A DNA stretch of 56,015 nucleotides from Okeania sp. SIO2F4 (lineage in GTDB: Bacteria > Cyanobacteriota > Cyanobacteriia > Cyanobacteriales > Microcoleaceae): NCBI RefSeq assembly GCF_010672385.1, contig NZ_JAAHGT010000023.1, positions 1 to 56,015 of the forward strand, written 5' to 3'. Positions 27,278 through 35,869 of this stretch are shown here, one piece after another; within the stretch, counting starts at the first letter, position 1; every line of letters begins with the position of its first letter. The notes below the pieces were generated by a model that worked only from the letters and a program-made list of their open reading frames with translations, was not told the DNA's origin and searched no databases. Position numbers and translations under genes: made by a program.

Positions 27278-27579
27278 GCTCCGGTTTCATTAATACGATA
27301 AGTTACTAACTGACTTGTAGGACAATAAATCATTATTCTTTTCATCAAATTTTTCAGGTCAGAATCAAGTAAATAATAACCGCTTTCTGGTTCAATTGCG
27401 ATGAACCAATTGTAATAGTTTTTAATCAGCCGTGGTCGAATTTTTTCAAATATTTTGAAACTACGTTGACCACGTTCTTTTCTATTATTTGCTCGTTGTT
27501 CTAATTCTTCATTAGAGATAGAATTTTGGGAAGATATTCTACTTTTTTTTGGGCGAGAAGTGTTGATTAGTTTTGTCAT
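27262..27579 (-). CDS. Small partner protein of the retropepsin-like gene
   Basis: A 105-residue protein: basic, Arg/Lys/Ser-rich first 40 residues, then a compact domain with YYNWFIAIEPESGYYLLD and a final YRINETGACGKI segment. I recognise the layout as a common cyanobacterial protein that precedes retropepsin-like genes, but no activity is known to me. A toxin-antitoxin-like or regulatory pair is possible, as inference only. Confidence 0.65.
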   Translation of the reverse strand: MTKLINTSRPKKSRISSQNSISNEELEQRANNRKERGQRSFKIFEKIRPRLIKNYYNWFIAIEPESGYYLLDSDLKNLMKRIMIYCPTSQLVTYRINETGACGKI

Positions 27580-27639
27580 ATATTTTTCAGATGGGTAGTG
27601 TCCTCTAATGATCGGGTTTAATTAAATACTTATTATCTC

Positions 27640-28115
27640 AGTTTTCTGGCAAATTAAATACTATAGATAGAGCAGTTATAGCTATAAGCAAAGCATTATT
27701 AATCACTCTCGTCTATCGCTTCGCTCGCGCGTCAGAAGTAGGAAGTCAGAAGTTTTTTTAATCATTCTTAAGTTAAGACTTTCTACTTCTGGACGTAGAA
27801 ATAGGGTTTAAGACCCTCGTTAAAAATTTGATCAAGCGTGGTCTTCAATTAGTGGCAAGTTTCAATCTCTCACTAATTGATACTTCTGACTTCACACTTC
27901 TGAATTCTGACTTCTTGAAGGCACTGTCTACTATAGTGTCTACTACTCACAAGACATTATATAAAAGAATAGTAATAGAGGATTTATAGTTTTAAATTTA
28001 TTGTTTACTATTTCTGTCTTAACTATTTCTACTCATCTGAAGTAGTAAAAAAAACAGAATTTATTTTCTGTACTTTCCATGCTGTGACACCTCCTATTGC
28101 TTTAATACCAGTTGG
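27640..28115. repeat. Non-coding duplicate of the 28690-28955 region, with heptad repeats
   Basis: The part at about 27655-27715 matches 28690-28750 (AAGCAAAGCATTATTAAT). The part at 27930-28110 matches 28765-28955, covering the intergenic DNA and the last about 25 codons of the DNA-binding gene at 28865. AGTCAGA-type repeats occupy 27725-27755. It also carries two TGTCTACTA motifs (27929-27955). Confidence 0.75.
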
Positions 28116-28132
28116 CTACCCAAACAGCATAA

Positions 28133-28672
28133 TCATTGAGCAGTTGATAATATGCATGAATTTTCATCTACTGCTTTTAAAGTGTCTAAAATCAGGAATA
28201 ATTTTTTCCGATCAGATTGTCTTTTGACACAAACTATTAAGCTAGGGTCTTCTTGTACACTACTCTTCCATTCTGATAATTCATAAATATCCAGGTATGA
28301 TGGTTTTGTTTTTCTCAGACGTTCATGCTCTTTTTTTGACCCATTTCCAATCACATAATATTCTTCCCAAGAAAAGTCTTCAATTCCTGTTAAAAGACAA
28401 GGAAGTTTGATATTTTCTTGGAGATAATGCCAATAAATTGTTAAAGTTTCAATTTTAACTTCTCTAACCTCACCTTCTTCATTTAAGCCTACGATTTTTC
28501 CAATTCTTTTTTCTTGAGCTTCAAAATCAGAGGTAGGCGCTATTTCAGTTTCTTTAATAGATTGGGCTTTCTCAACAATAAATTGAGATGTTGATGATTT
28601 AGATGACTGAGACTTACGACTTTGTTTTAGCAAATCTCCAAAAGTTTTAGGTTTTCTGGGCATTGTCAACAT
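28133..28672 (-). CDS. Cyanobacterial conserved protein of unknown function
   Basis: This 179-residue protein may start at 28672 or at the ATG 28663 (MPRKPKTFGDLL). The first 70 residues are Ser/Lys-rich and probably disordered. The folded part has TLTIYWHYLQENIKLPCLLTG-like and SWEEYYVIG segments followed by LRKTKPSYLDIYEL. I recognise this as a frequent cyanobacterial family sometimes named calcium-binding, but there is no visible EF-hand and I do not assign a function. Confidence 0.6.
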   Translation of the reverse strand: MLTMPRKPKTFGDLLKQSRKSQSSKSSTSQFIVEKAQSIKETEIAPTSDFEAQEKRIGKIVGLNEEGEVREVKIETLTIYWHYLQENIKLPCLLTGIEDFSWEEYYVIGNGSKKEHERLRKTKPSYLDIYELSEWKSSVQEDPSLIVCVKRQSDRKKLFLILDTLKAVDENSCILSTAQ

Positions 28673-28864
28673 TCCTCTATAATTATTGAAACTTAAATAC
28701 TATCGATAAAACAGTTATAGCATAAGCAAAGCATTATTAATTACTCTAATTTATAGAACTATCTAGTGTAGTGTCTACTACTCACAAGACATTATAAAAA
28801 CAAACTCTAAATAGATAATTTGCAGTTAAAAATTTATTGTTTATTATTTCGGCCTTACCTATTT

Positions 28865-29458
28865 CTACTCATCTGAAGTAGTTAAAGAACCCGAATTTAT
28901 TTTCTGGACTTGCCAAGCTGTAGCGCCTCCTATTTTTCCAACTTTGATGAACTGCCAACTACCACGAGTATAAGTATTAGAACCTTTTTTTGAATAAGGT
29001 TTGACTCCTATCAACTGTTTGACTTCTGCTGTGGAAAGCAACCATCCTCCAACTGCTGCCTTCTCTAATTCTTCGTGATACCACAGTGGACTTTGAACTT
29101 GAATATTAGCAGCGATCGCTCCCACAAGTTGCTCTAATAACTCAAGAGAATTAGCTTTATCTGGATATTCCAAATTTTTTTCACTACTTTGGGTAATGGA
29201 TGCCCCATTGGAGGTGTCTAGTGGGGTGTCTACTACCTGGACGACACCTGTTGGAGATACTGGTACAAAGCCACTTAATATAGTGCCTGGGGTTCTGAGA
29301 TAGTCATGTAGTTGGTCTAACAAGCTAATTTGTTCGGGTGTGGCATAACTGTGACCTCTGGCATCTTTTGGTAAGACGATGCCTAAGCTCTTGACGCGAT
29401 CGTAGAATGCCTGACGAGTTTTTAATTTGTATCGGTTTAATAATTCTGTGACTTTCAT
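28865..29458 (-). CDS. Putative DNA-binding protein (N-terminal helix-turn-helix)
   Basis: A 197-residue protein that I do not recognise by family. The first 50 residues (VTELLNRYKLKTRQAFYDRV, then HSYATPEQISLLDQL) look like a winged or MerR-like helix-turn-helix reading a DNA site. The middle is Thr/Ser-rich, and the C-terminal about 70 residues form a second small domain with AVGGWLLSTAEVKQLIG and a basic segment. Directly upstream lies an array of ten 9-bp motifs, suggesting self-regulation or a role as a site-binding partition or copy-control protein. Its 3' end is duplicated at 28036-28110. Confidence 0.55.
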   Translation of the reverse strand: MKVTELLNRYKLKTRQAFYDRVKSLGIVLPKDARGHSYATPEQISLLDQLHDYLRTPGTILSGFVPVSPTGVVQVVDTPLDTSNGASITQSSEKNLEYPDKANSLELLEQLVGAIAANIQVQSPLWYHEELEKAAVGGWLLSTAEVKQLIGVKPYSKKGSNTYTRGSWQFIKVGKIGGATAWQVQKINSGSLTTSDE

Positions 29459-29476
29459 AGTGGCCTTTTTTTTAAC

Positions 29477-29673
29477 TGTCTAGTAGCCACTAGACATCTG
29501 TAGTTTGTTAGTGTCTAGTAATTACTGTCTACTAATATATATAGTAGTATGTTTACTATACTGTCTACTAAAATAGTTATAAAGTATTTTATGGTTTAAT
29601 ATTTTAATATATAGTAAAATGTCTACTATACTATCTAGTATATACTGTCTAGTAGAGTATCTACTATCTACTA
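29477..29673. promoter_or_regulatory. Array of ten TGTCTASTA motifs upstream of the DNA-binding gene
   Basis: T(G/A)TCTA(C/G)TA occurs at 29477, 29489 (inverted), 29512, 29526, 29562, 29620, 29632, 29646, 29658 and 29665. Further copies occur inside the gene (about 29214-29235) and in the duplicated intergenic DNA (27929, 27943, 28770). It looks like an iteron or operator array starting 19 bp upstream of the start codon of the leftward gene. Confidence 0.75.
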
Positions 29674-29689
29674 GATAAATATGCAAATT

Positions 29690-30180
29690 AGAAATATATT
29701 TATGAATTATTTGGCCAGTTTTTCCAGAATTGGGACTAACTAATTGACAAGTGTGGACTGAAAATTTATAGTGCGACTCGTTGGTCAGTTTAGTTCTACC
29801 CACAAATAACAACAGAATTAACAATTTAGAAGGCGTTCGCATAGTTTGAGCAATTTGGTTGCAGATTTTGTCTCACCTTTTATTGGAAACAACGAATAAT
29901 TAACAATTAATGGTGAACTTTGTTTGATGTATGCCAAGCTTTTTTTGCTTTAACAATTGGCATAGTTTTTCTGAAGACTATCTGAAGTAAGTATTCCTTA
30001 TAACCTACAAATGTTATTCCTTTTTATTGACTAATAATGTTTACTTATAGAACAATAATTATTCCCATTAAAGAGTCAAATACTAGAGGTATTGTCAAAT
30101 CCAAAAAATACTCTATAATAAGAATCAAAGCAACAATTTCGCTACTCAATTTCTAGAAATAAGCAGCACATAAATAAGAC
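29690..30180. other. AT-rich gap, no gene seen
   Basis: A minus-strand frame of 106 codons extending over the motif array is low complexity and was not accepted. The rest is single-copy AT-rich DNA with a short AACAATTAAT repeat near 29898. It may hold promoters for the flanking divergent genes. Confidence 0.5.
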
Positions 30181-30235
30181 CTTGTACAAGGCTGCTGAAC
30201 AATTTTTTTACAATTCAATTAATGGAGACTTAATC

Positions 30236-30985
30236 ATGCTTTTTATCGGACTTGAAGAGGCTATTAATTCGACTACTAATTCTACTAGAGATTCTTTAGA
30301 AGCTCGGATTGAAGAGTTAGAACGTCAGTTAGTTCAGCTCAGAAATGAACACGCTGCTAACGAGGAACGGCATCAGAATCAGAAGACTTTAAAGGGTGCT
30401 TTAGAGTCTGGTTTAGTTCAGATTATTAAGGCTGTTAATGCTACTAAGATTGCAGGGGAAGAAGAACTCGAATTAGGTTTTTGGCAAGAGGTGGAAAAAA
30501 TTCGATCAGGGGATTATGATTCGATTGATTTGAAGGAGTTGCCAGAGGCTGATGATTTATCGGATACTCCTTACCGTCCTGATGATTCTAATGGTGGTGA
30601 TGATTCTGGTTTAATTGATGTGATTACTGTTGAAGTAGATTCGGATAATAATGGTTCTTCTAGTAGTAATAAATCTAATGGTAATGGGTCAAAAAAAGGA
30701 GGTAATTCTCAGGGTTCTATTCCTACTAATGGAAAGAATTTATCTGATGAATATAGTATAGTTAAATCTAATGGTGATGGGAATAATTATCAGTCTAAAC
30801 CTAAGTCTGTAGGAGCTTATTATTTGCCTATTGAAGAACGAAATATTCAACAGTTGAAAGATTTATGTAATGGTTTTGGTTTTACTAAGGAACAGCTACG
30901 AGAGTATGGTTCTTTGAAGCAACGTGATACTTACTTAAAGGCATTACAGTCTGTGAAAAATTTGTTGGGGGGTCAGCTAGAATAG
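30236..30985 (+). CDS. Unknown protein with coiled coil, disordered linker and C-terminal helical domain
   Basis: The frame is open from 30182, but the ATG at 30236 has a GGAG site 8-9 nt upstream and is preferred, giving 249 residues. Residues about 15-50 form a coiled coil (LEARIEELERQLVQLRNE). Residues about 95-190 are Asp/Ser/Asn/Gly-rich and disordered. The last 55 residues (QQLKDLCNGFGFTKEQLREY) form a small helical domain that may resemble SAP-like DNA-binding modules. No confident function. Confidence 0.55.
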   Translation: MLFIGLEEAINSTTNSTRDSLEARIEELERQLVQLRNEHAANEERHQNQKTLKGALESGLVQIIKAVNATKIAGEEELELGFWQEVEKIRSGDYDSIDLKELPEADDLSDTPYRPDDSNGGDDSGLIDVITVEVDSDNNGSSSSNKSNGNGSKKGGNSQGSIPTNGKNLSDEYSIVKSNGDGNNYQSKPKSVGAYYLPIEERNIQQLKDLCNGFGFTKEQLREYGSLKQRDTYLKALQSVKNLLGGQLE

Positions 30986-31179
30986 GAAGTTTAAAAGTGA
31001 TGATATGGCACTCTTTTCCTGGCCAGTTGAGAGTGCTATTATTTACTATTTTATACCTTTAAATAAGTAGAAAAATTATAATCAGGATTTTTTTACGATA
31101 TGGTAGACTGATGGTAATTTCGGTGGAGCGTTTCGCAGCGTTTCATGTCGGCGACAGCCGAAAACAGAAATAATTAATT

Positions 31180-31450
31180 GGGTCAAATGTGACGAAGCTG
31201 CTACGAGGGGCAATCTAGATATTATTGCAGTTTTCAGTGGTTGGGAAAGTGTGGCGCACTTGGTCCGCAAAAGCTAGTCAAACAACCACCGTATCTGCTT
31301 TTTAGCCATTCACAGAAATTCACTTAAATGTCTCATGTTGTGCAATATTTTATTGGACGTGTTCGCAAAAAGAGCAGTCACTGTAATGCTTACGCAGCAA
31401 GACTTTCATTTCTAGATTACCCCTCATAACAGCTTCGCCACATTTGACCC
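31180..31450. mobile_element. MITE with about 40-bp terminal inverted repeats upstream of the spike gene
   Basis: Left end GGGTCAAATGTGACGAAGCT and right end AGCTTCGCCACATTTGACCC pair over about 40 bp with few mismatches, bounding 271 bp. It ends 52 bp before the vgrG-like start codon. Small open frames inside were rejected. Confidence 0.8.
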
Positions 31451-31502
31451 TACTCATATTTTTGTCTTTTTATCCTTTTGCAAAAAAACCTTAATATTTG
31501 CC

Positions 31503-33314
31503 ATGAAATCTGAAAATTCTCCGCCAAAATCAGATAATTATGTTGCACTGCCCCTACTTTATATTGAAGGTCAATCACCTGTAAAGATGAAGTCTGTTAT
31601 GGAAGATATTGTGCAAATTATAGTTGAAGAAAGTTTGCACCTGCCAGCAATGTTCACAATTGTTATTAGAAATGACTACTTTTCAGGGGATAAAGATGAA
31701 AGAGAGTGGAAACATCAAGATTTGCTAGAAATTGGTAAAACAGTAAAAATTGGCTTTAGCGCAAGTACAACAGAATCTGAAGAGTTTAGCGAAGAAAAAA
31801 AAGACTATTTAATAGAAGGAGAAATTACAGCTATTGAAACCCATTTCACGGAACAATCACAAGCACCTATTGTGATTCGGGGTTACGATATTTCGCATCG
31901 TCTATATCGAGGACAATGGAATCGTTCATTTCAAGGAATGACAGATAGCGATATTGTCAAAAAGATTCTAGCTGAAGTTTTAATTGAACCGGGTCAAATT
32001 GATGAAAGTGGAATTCCTCATGAGTATGTTTTTCAAAATCATCAAACCAATATGGAATTTCTGCGAGAACGAGCAGCTCGCATTGGTTTTGAACTCTTTG
32101 TTCAAGATGGTAAATTGAATTTTCGTCGCCCAAAAACAACTCAACTCATTCAACTAAAATGGCTGGAGGATATACATAGTTTTCGAGTCCGAGTTACTAG
32201 CGCAGAACAGGTGAAAGAAGTTAATGTTAGAGCTTGGGACTATAAACAAAAAAAGCCAATTGTTTCGACTCAAAATTATGAAAAGGTGTTAACAGAAACT
32301 GGCAATGGGAAAGGAAGTGGGGCAATTTCTGGATTCAAAGGAAAACCAATAAAGCCAACTGTTCATGTTATCGATCAACCGATTTCTACCCCTAAAGAAG
32401 CGGACGCCATCGCCTCTGCTTTATTTGATGAATTAGGTGGACAATTTGTTTATGCTGATGCTCAAGCAGAGGGAAATCCTGAAATTAGACCTGGACGAAA
32501 TGTAAGATTAGAAGATTTAGGAAAACATAGTGGTTCGTACTATGTAACCGAGACTCGTCATACCTACTTTGAACGGGTTTATACTACTGAATTTAGTGTT
32601 CGAGGATTACGCGGTGGTGATTTATTAACAACCCTTTCTCCCCCCACTCGCCTGCAACCAGGACAAACTTTTTTGGTTGGAATTGTCACTGACAACCAAG
32701 ATCCAGAAGGCTTAGGACGAGTCAAAGTTTGGTTTCCTACTCTAACACCTCAAACGGGAGAAAATGCTCACGCTAGCCATTGGGCTAGAATGGTAGCAAT
32801 TGGCGCAGGAAAAGATCGAGGGTTTGACTGTTTACCAGAAATTAATGATGAAGTATTAGTTGCATTTGAACATGGAAATATTCATCGCCCTTATATTTTA
32901 GGTGGGGTTTGGAACGGTCAAGATGCACCTCCTACAACTGTTAATGAAAGTGTTCAAGATAGTAATGTTCGGATGCGAACCTTTAAAACAAGAACAGGTC
33001 ATCAAATTCAGTTTATTGAAGAAGATAAAGGAAATAGTAAAGCAGGAGTTTATATTGAGACAACAGCCGGACATAAAATCCGATTAAATGATAGCGAAAA
33101 GTTTGTAGAAGTTCAAACAAATGGTGGTCACGAATTACGATTAGATGATCAAAATAACTATATTGAATTGAAAACGCCTAGTCATACGATCAAGATGGAT
33201 AATACAGGAATTAGCCTGAACTCAGGAAGCAATATTGATATCAAAGGAGTCAATATTAACATTAAAGCGGATGGGGTAATTACTGTTAAAGGAGGATTGA
33301 TTAAGTTAAATTGA
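31503..33314 (+). CDS. eCIS spike protein, VgrG/GpD-like (Afp8/Pvc8 type)
   Basis: This 603-residue protein forms the trimeric spike at the tip of the tube. Residues about 1-375 are the gp27/GpD-like hub region (LPLLYIEGQSPVKMKSVMED at the start). About 390-475 is the gp5-type OB domain: VGIVTDNQDPEGLGRVKVWF, then EINDEVLVAFEHGNIHRPYI. The remainder is a repetitive beta-helix (GHKIRLND, GHELRLDD, SHTIKMDN units) ending GLIKLN. Its PAAR tip partner is encoded just beyond an inserted IS605-type element, whose end provides the stop codon of this gene. A MITE lies between it and any upstream promoter. Confidence 0.92.
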   Translation: MKSENSPPKSDNYVALPLLYIEGQSPVKMKSVMEDIVQIIVEESLHLPAMFTIVIRNDYFSGDKDEREWKHQDLLEIGKTVKIGFSASTTESEEFSEEKKDYLIEGEITAIETHFTEQSQAPIVIRGYDISHRLYRGQWNRSFQGMTDSDIVKKILAEVLIEPGQIDESGIPHEYVFQNHQTNMEFLRERAARIGFELFVQDGKLNFRRPKTTQLIQLKWLEDIHSFRVRVTSAEQVKEVNVRAWDYKQKKPIVSTQNYEKVLTETGNGKGSGAISGFKGKPIKPTVHVIDQPISTPKEADAIASALFDELGGQFVYADAQAEGNPEIRPGRNVRLEDLGKHSGSYYVTETRHTYFERVYTTEFSVRGLRGGDLLTTLSPPTRLQPGQTFLVGIVTDNQDPEGLGRVKVWFPTLTPQTGENAHASHWARMVAIGAGKDRGFDCLPEINDEVLVAFEHGNIHRPYILGGVWNGQDAPPTTVNESVQDSNVRMRTFKTRTGHQIQFIEEDKGNSKAGVYIETTAGHKIRLNDSEKFVEVQTNGGHELRLDDQNNYIELKTPSHTIKMDNTGISLNSGSNIDIKGVNINIKADGVITVKGGLIKLN

Positions 33315-34882
33315 CATACTCCCGACGCTCCCCTACGGGAGAGCGCGGGATTCTTCAGCCAGAAAAGCTCTGACCGCAGTTTTAACACCAGGTGATGTCC
33401 TCCCCCTGTGTTGATAGCAATCCAATTTTCTGTATTAGGAGTGCTGAGTTATAGTCCCTATCTAGTTCTTGTCCACACTTAGGACATGAATGCCAGCGCT
33501 CAGATAAGCTTTTAGAAACTCTATTTAGACACTCCCAACAATGCTGAGATGTTCCCTTTGGGTCTACCTTGACAATTCTCTTGCCTAACTTCCAGGCTAC
33601 ATACTCTAGAACATGGATGAATTGACCAAAAGCTGCATCTTGCAAAGACTTATTTAATCCTGACTTCGCTGATTGACCATTCGGTAAAAATTGACCATTC
33701 TCACCTAATTTAGCTTTGCAACGTCGAACTAAATTGTCTAGGAGCAAGTCTTCGATGAAAATAACACTTACATCACTAAACAGATGGTAAGCAAGTTTGA
33801 ATTGCCAGTCTAGTCTTTGTCTAGCTATTAATTGATGTAGTTTAGCTATTTTACGTTTGATAATCTTCCAAGGCGATAAATGTTTTTGTTTCTTAGCCAA
33901 TCTTGCTTGAAGTTTAGACAGCCGATGTTCAGAGAGCCTAAAAAACTTAGGCACTTCTATAAACTCACCATCAGATGTAACAGCATAGTGAAGCAATCCT
34001 AAATCAATACCTTTTGAGTTTTTTAAAGTGGGTTGAATTTCTGCAACCTCTACAGGTACAGTCTTATCTTCTATCGTGAAGTTAATGTACCACCCGTCAA
34101 CTTCACGAATTACTGTACCTGTCTTAACCTTGAATCCTGCTGGTATTGGGCGATTGTAAACCAAAGGTACTAAACCAATTTTTGGTAAATTGACACAAAA
34201 ACGACCGTTAGCATTTTTGACGGGTATGGCATTTGATAACTGAGGATAACTGAACGAGTTATAATAATGCTTCCCTTTGAATTTAGGTCTCCCACTGGTT
34301 TTGCCATTTTTATTAGGCAAGGTAAAGTTATCCATAGTTGTTTGCACCCGTTGGACAACATCTTGTAAAACCTGGGAGTGCATAGACTTATACTCAGGGA
34401 AAAGTTTTTTAGTCTGTGCTAAGTCTGCTAGTTGAACAGTCTCCCACAAAACATAACCATTGACTATATTCGGATGCTTATCCCCTTTCTTGGTGATCGG
34501 ATTACCATTGCTGTCTTTTTTCCTACCGTCGCGCCTTTGTACTCTAAATTCGGGGATATGCATGATAAATCCGTTCTACTGGCACTACTGAAACATTAAG
34601 TGGACAAGCATTGACTGGTGTGCGCGTTGCTTCAAACCAGTTTAACCTTTCAGCTAAACGGTAATTATATTGTCGTCGAGCTAATTCTAACCAATTAGCT
34701 ATAATTACCCCTTGCCTTTTATGTGGCTTGAGCTTGTACTTATATTTCAGGAGCATGGCAGAATCGACCTTTATATCTACATTAGGTAGTATATCAAACA
34801 GGAGGGCAAACCACAGAGACAACGCCGGGATCTCCCATACGACGCTCCCCAAGGGGAGAGCGCGGGACTTCCCGCCGGAGGA
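33313..34882 (-). mobile_element. IS200/IS605-type element with a frameshifted tnpB, no tnpA
   Basis: The right end lies at the left border (TTGACATACTCCCGACGCTC, with a hairpin of CTCCC and GGGAG) and the left end near 34840-34882, which also has a hairpin (GCTCCCCAAGGGGAG). It carries only tnpB, so a tyrosine transposase in trans would be needed to move it. It separates the spike gene from the PAAR gene. The exact left-end boundary is uncertain by some bases. Confidence 0.75.
33382..34756 (-). pseudogene. tnpB: TnpB-like RNA-guided nuclease gene with one frameshift
   Basis: The N-terminal part starts at 34756 (MLLKYKYKLKPHKRQG) and ends at 34544. The rest reads in another frame from about 34563 to 33382. 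The two overlap by about 20 bp, so one indel near 34550-34563 joins them into a full TnpB of about 455 residues. RuvC residues are present: Asp in GIDLGLLHYAV, Glu in VIFIEDLLLDNL, Asp in ELDRDYNSALL. The zinc finger is CWEC then CPKC. The longer fragment alone lacks the N-terminal part of the RNA-binding domain. A programmed frameshift cannot be excluded. Confidence 0.85.
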
Positions 34883-35036
34883 GTTAAAGATATCATTGGT
34901 ATCATTGCGATCGCAGGCTACACTCGTCAGGATATTACAGAATATGCGATCGCTAATTAATCTAACCTGGGGCGAGCGATCGCAATTGAACATGAACAGT
35001 TAGAACCTTTGGACTTGATGTCACAAGAGGAGTAAT
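34883..35036 (+). pseudogene. Remnant of a coding sequence beside the IS605-type element
   Basis: One plus-strand frame reads DIIGIIAIAGYTRQDITEY, meets a stop, then continues NLGRAIAIEHEQLEPLDLM to a final stop at 35034. The two parts look like the end of one gene with an internal stop. No start is present on the IS side. Family unknown. Confidence 0.35.
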
Positions 35037-35064
35037 TTTCACATCAGTGCTACATAGACAAAAT

Positions 35065-35562
35065 TTAGCCACCAATCAGAACGGTCATGCAACCGCGTGT
35101 GATTTTATTGGGTGGGCCAATTGCTTCCTGCAATGTGTCGCCCTGACGGCAAGCGGGTAGACCGTTAATCAAAACGGTTTTGCTGCCATCTATGACAATT
35201 CCAGGGCCATGGGGAGGAATGGGTGAAGGAGTCGAACAGACATGAATATCTGCACCCCCAGAACTGCTCATAATTGTGCTACTCATTGTGGCTAATGCTG
35301 TCGTTTTTGTAGCCTCTTCAGCGGCTTTTGCGGCTGGTAATCCAAGGGTTCCAGCTGCCGCCTTAGTTGCGGTTTCTGCTGCTTTAATCACAGCATCAGA
35401 TGCCTTTTTTGCCATCTGTAAGCCTGCACCAGAACCAGAAGGCATACCCCGCCACGCAGGTAAGTTTCCTATCAAAACATTGAGGCTACCGGGGCCACCT
35501 GTTAAAACGGGCGGAATTGGATGGGATACATTATCTGTAACTCTCGCGGCTGGTTTACCCAT
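35065..35562 (-). CDS. PAAR-domain spike tip protein (Afp10/Pvc10 type)
   Basis: A 165-residue PAAR protein that sharpens the VgrG-like spike and may carry cargo. The first segment MGKPAARVTDNVSHPIPP is a typical PAAR start. PHGPGIVIDGSKTVLINGLP and ACRQGDTL make the second part of the cone, and the chain ends TVLIGG. Between them (residues about 50-95) lies an Ala/Thr/Lys-rich helical insert, common in eCIS PAAR proteins. It faces the spike gene across the inserted IS element and is transcribed leftward. Confidence 0.9.
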   Translation of the reverse strand: MGKPAARVTDNVSHPIPPVLTGGPGSLNVLIGNLPAWRGMPSGSGAGLQMAKKASDAVIKAAETATKAAAGTLGLPAAKAAEEATKTTALATMSSTIMSSSGGADIHVCSTPSPIPPHGPGIVIDGSKTVLINGLPACRQGDTLQEAIGPPNKITRGCMTVLIGG

Positions 35563-35869
35563 GACTTAGAGAATAAATTAATTATGGTACAATAATAGCT
35601 TTTTCCACACTCAGTTGCAAGTAAAATTGAAGTATAGTAGTTGCTAGGGCAATTAGGACAGAGCTTTTCTCTAAAACCTAAGTCTAGCAAGAGTTTGACT
35701 TCTGACCCCGTCATTATTCACACTTTACCACTAGCTCTAGCTAATTCTGGGCGAGCCAGACTCTGGCCACTTTAATCTAACCCTAAAACTGTTCGTGCCA
35801 TCAAAAATAGATTTTCAATTCATTAGACACCCTCCTTGTTCTTTGCATTGCAACAGAACGAATCTAATT
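35563..35869. other. Short gap between the PAAR and AAA+ genes, no gene seen
   Basis: About 300 bp of AT-rich, apparently single-copy DNA. It separates two leftward genes and may hold the PAAR promoter. Confidence 0.4.

Noticed and set aside
29522-29842. A 106-codon minus-strand frame
   Set aside because: It runs through the TGTCTASTA array and AT-rich DNA, with Ile/Tyr/Lys-rich composition typical of a chance frame.
31082-31270. A 62-codon minus-strand frame
   Set aside because: It overlaps one terminal repeat of the MITE at 31180-31450 and shows no protein-like pattern.
34544-34993. A 149-codon frame taken from its first ATG at 34993
   Set aside because: The first 79 codons lie outside or in the left end of the IS605-type element. 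Only the part from 34756 is TnpB, so the frame is counted within the frameshifted tnpB.
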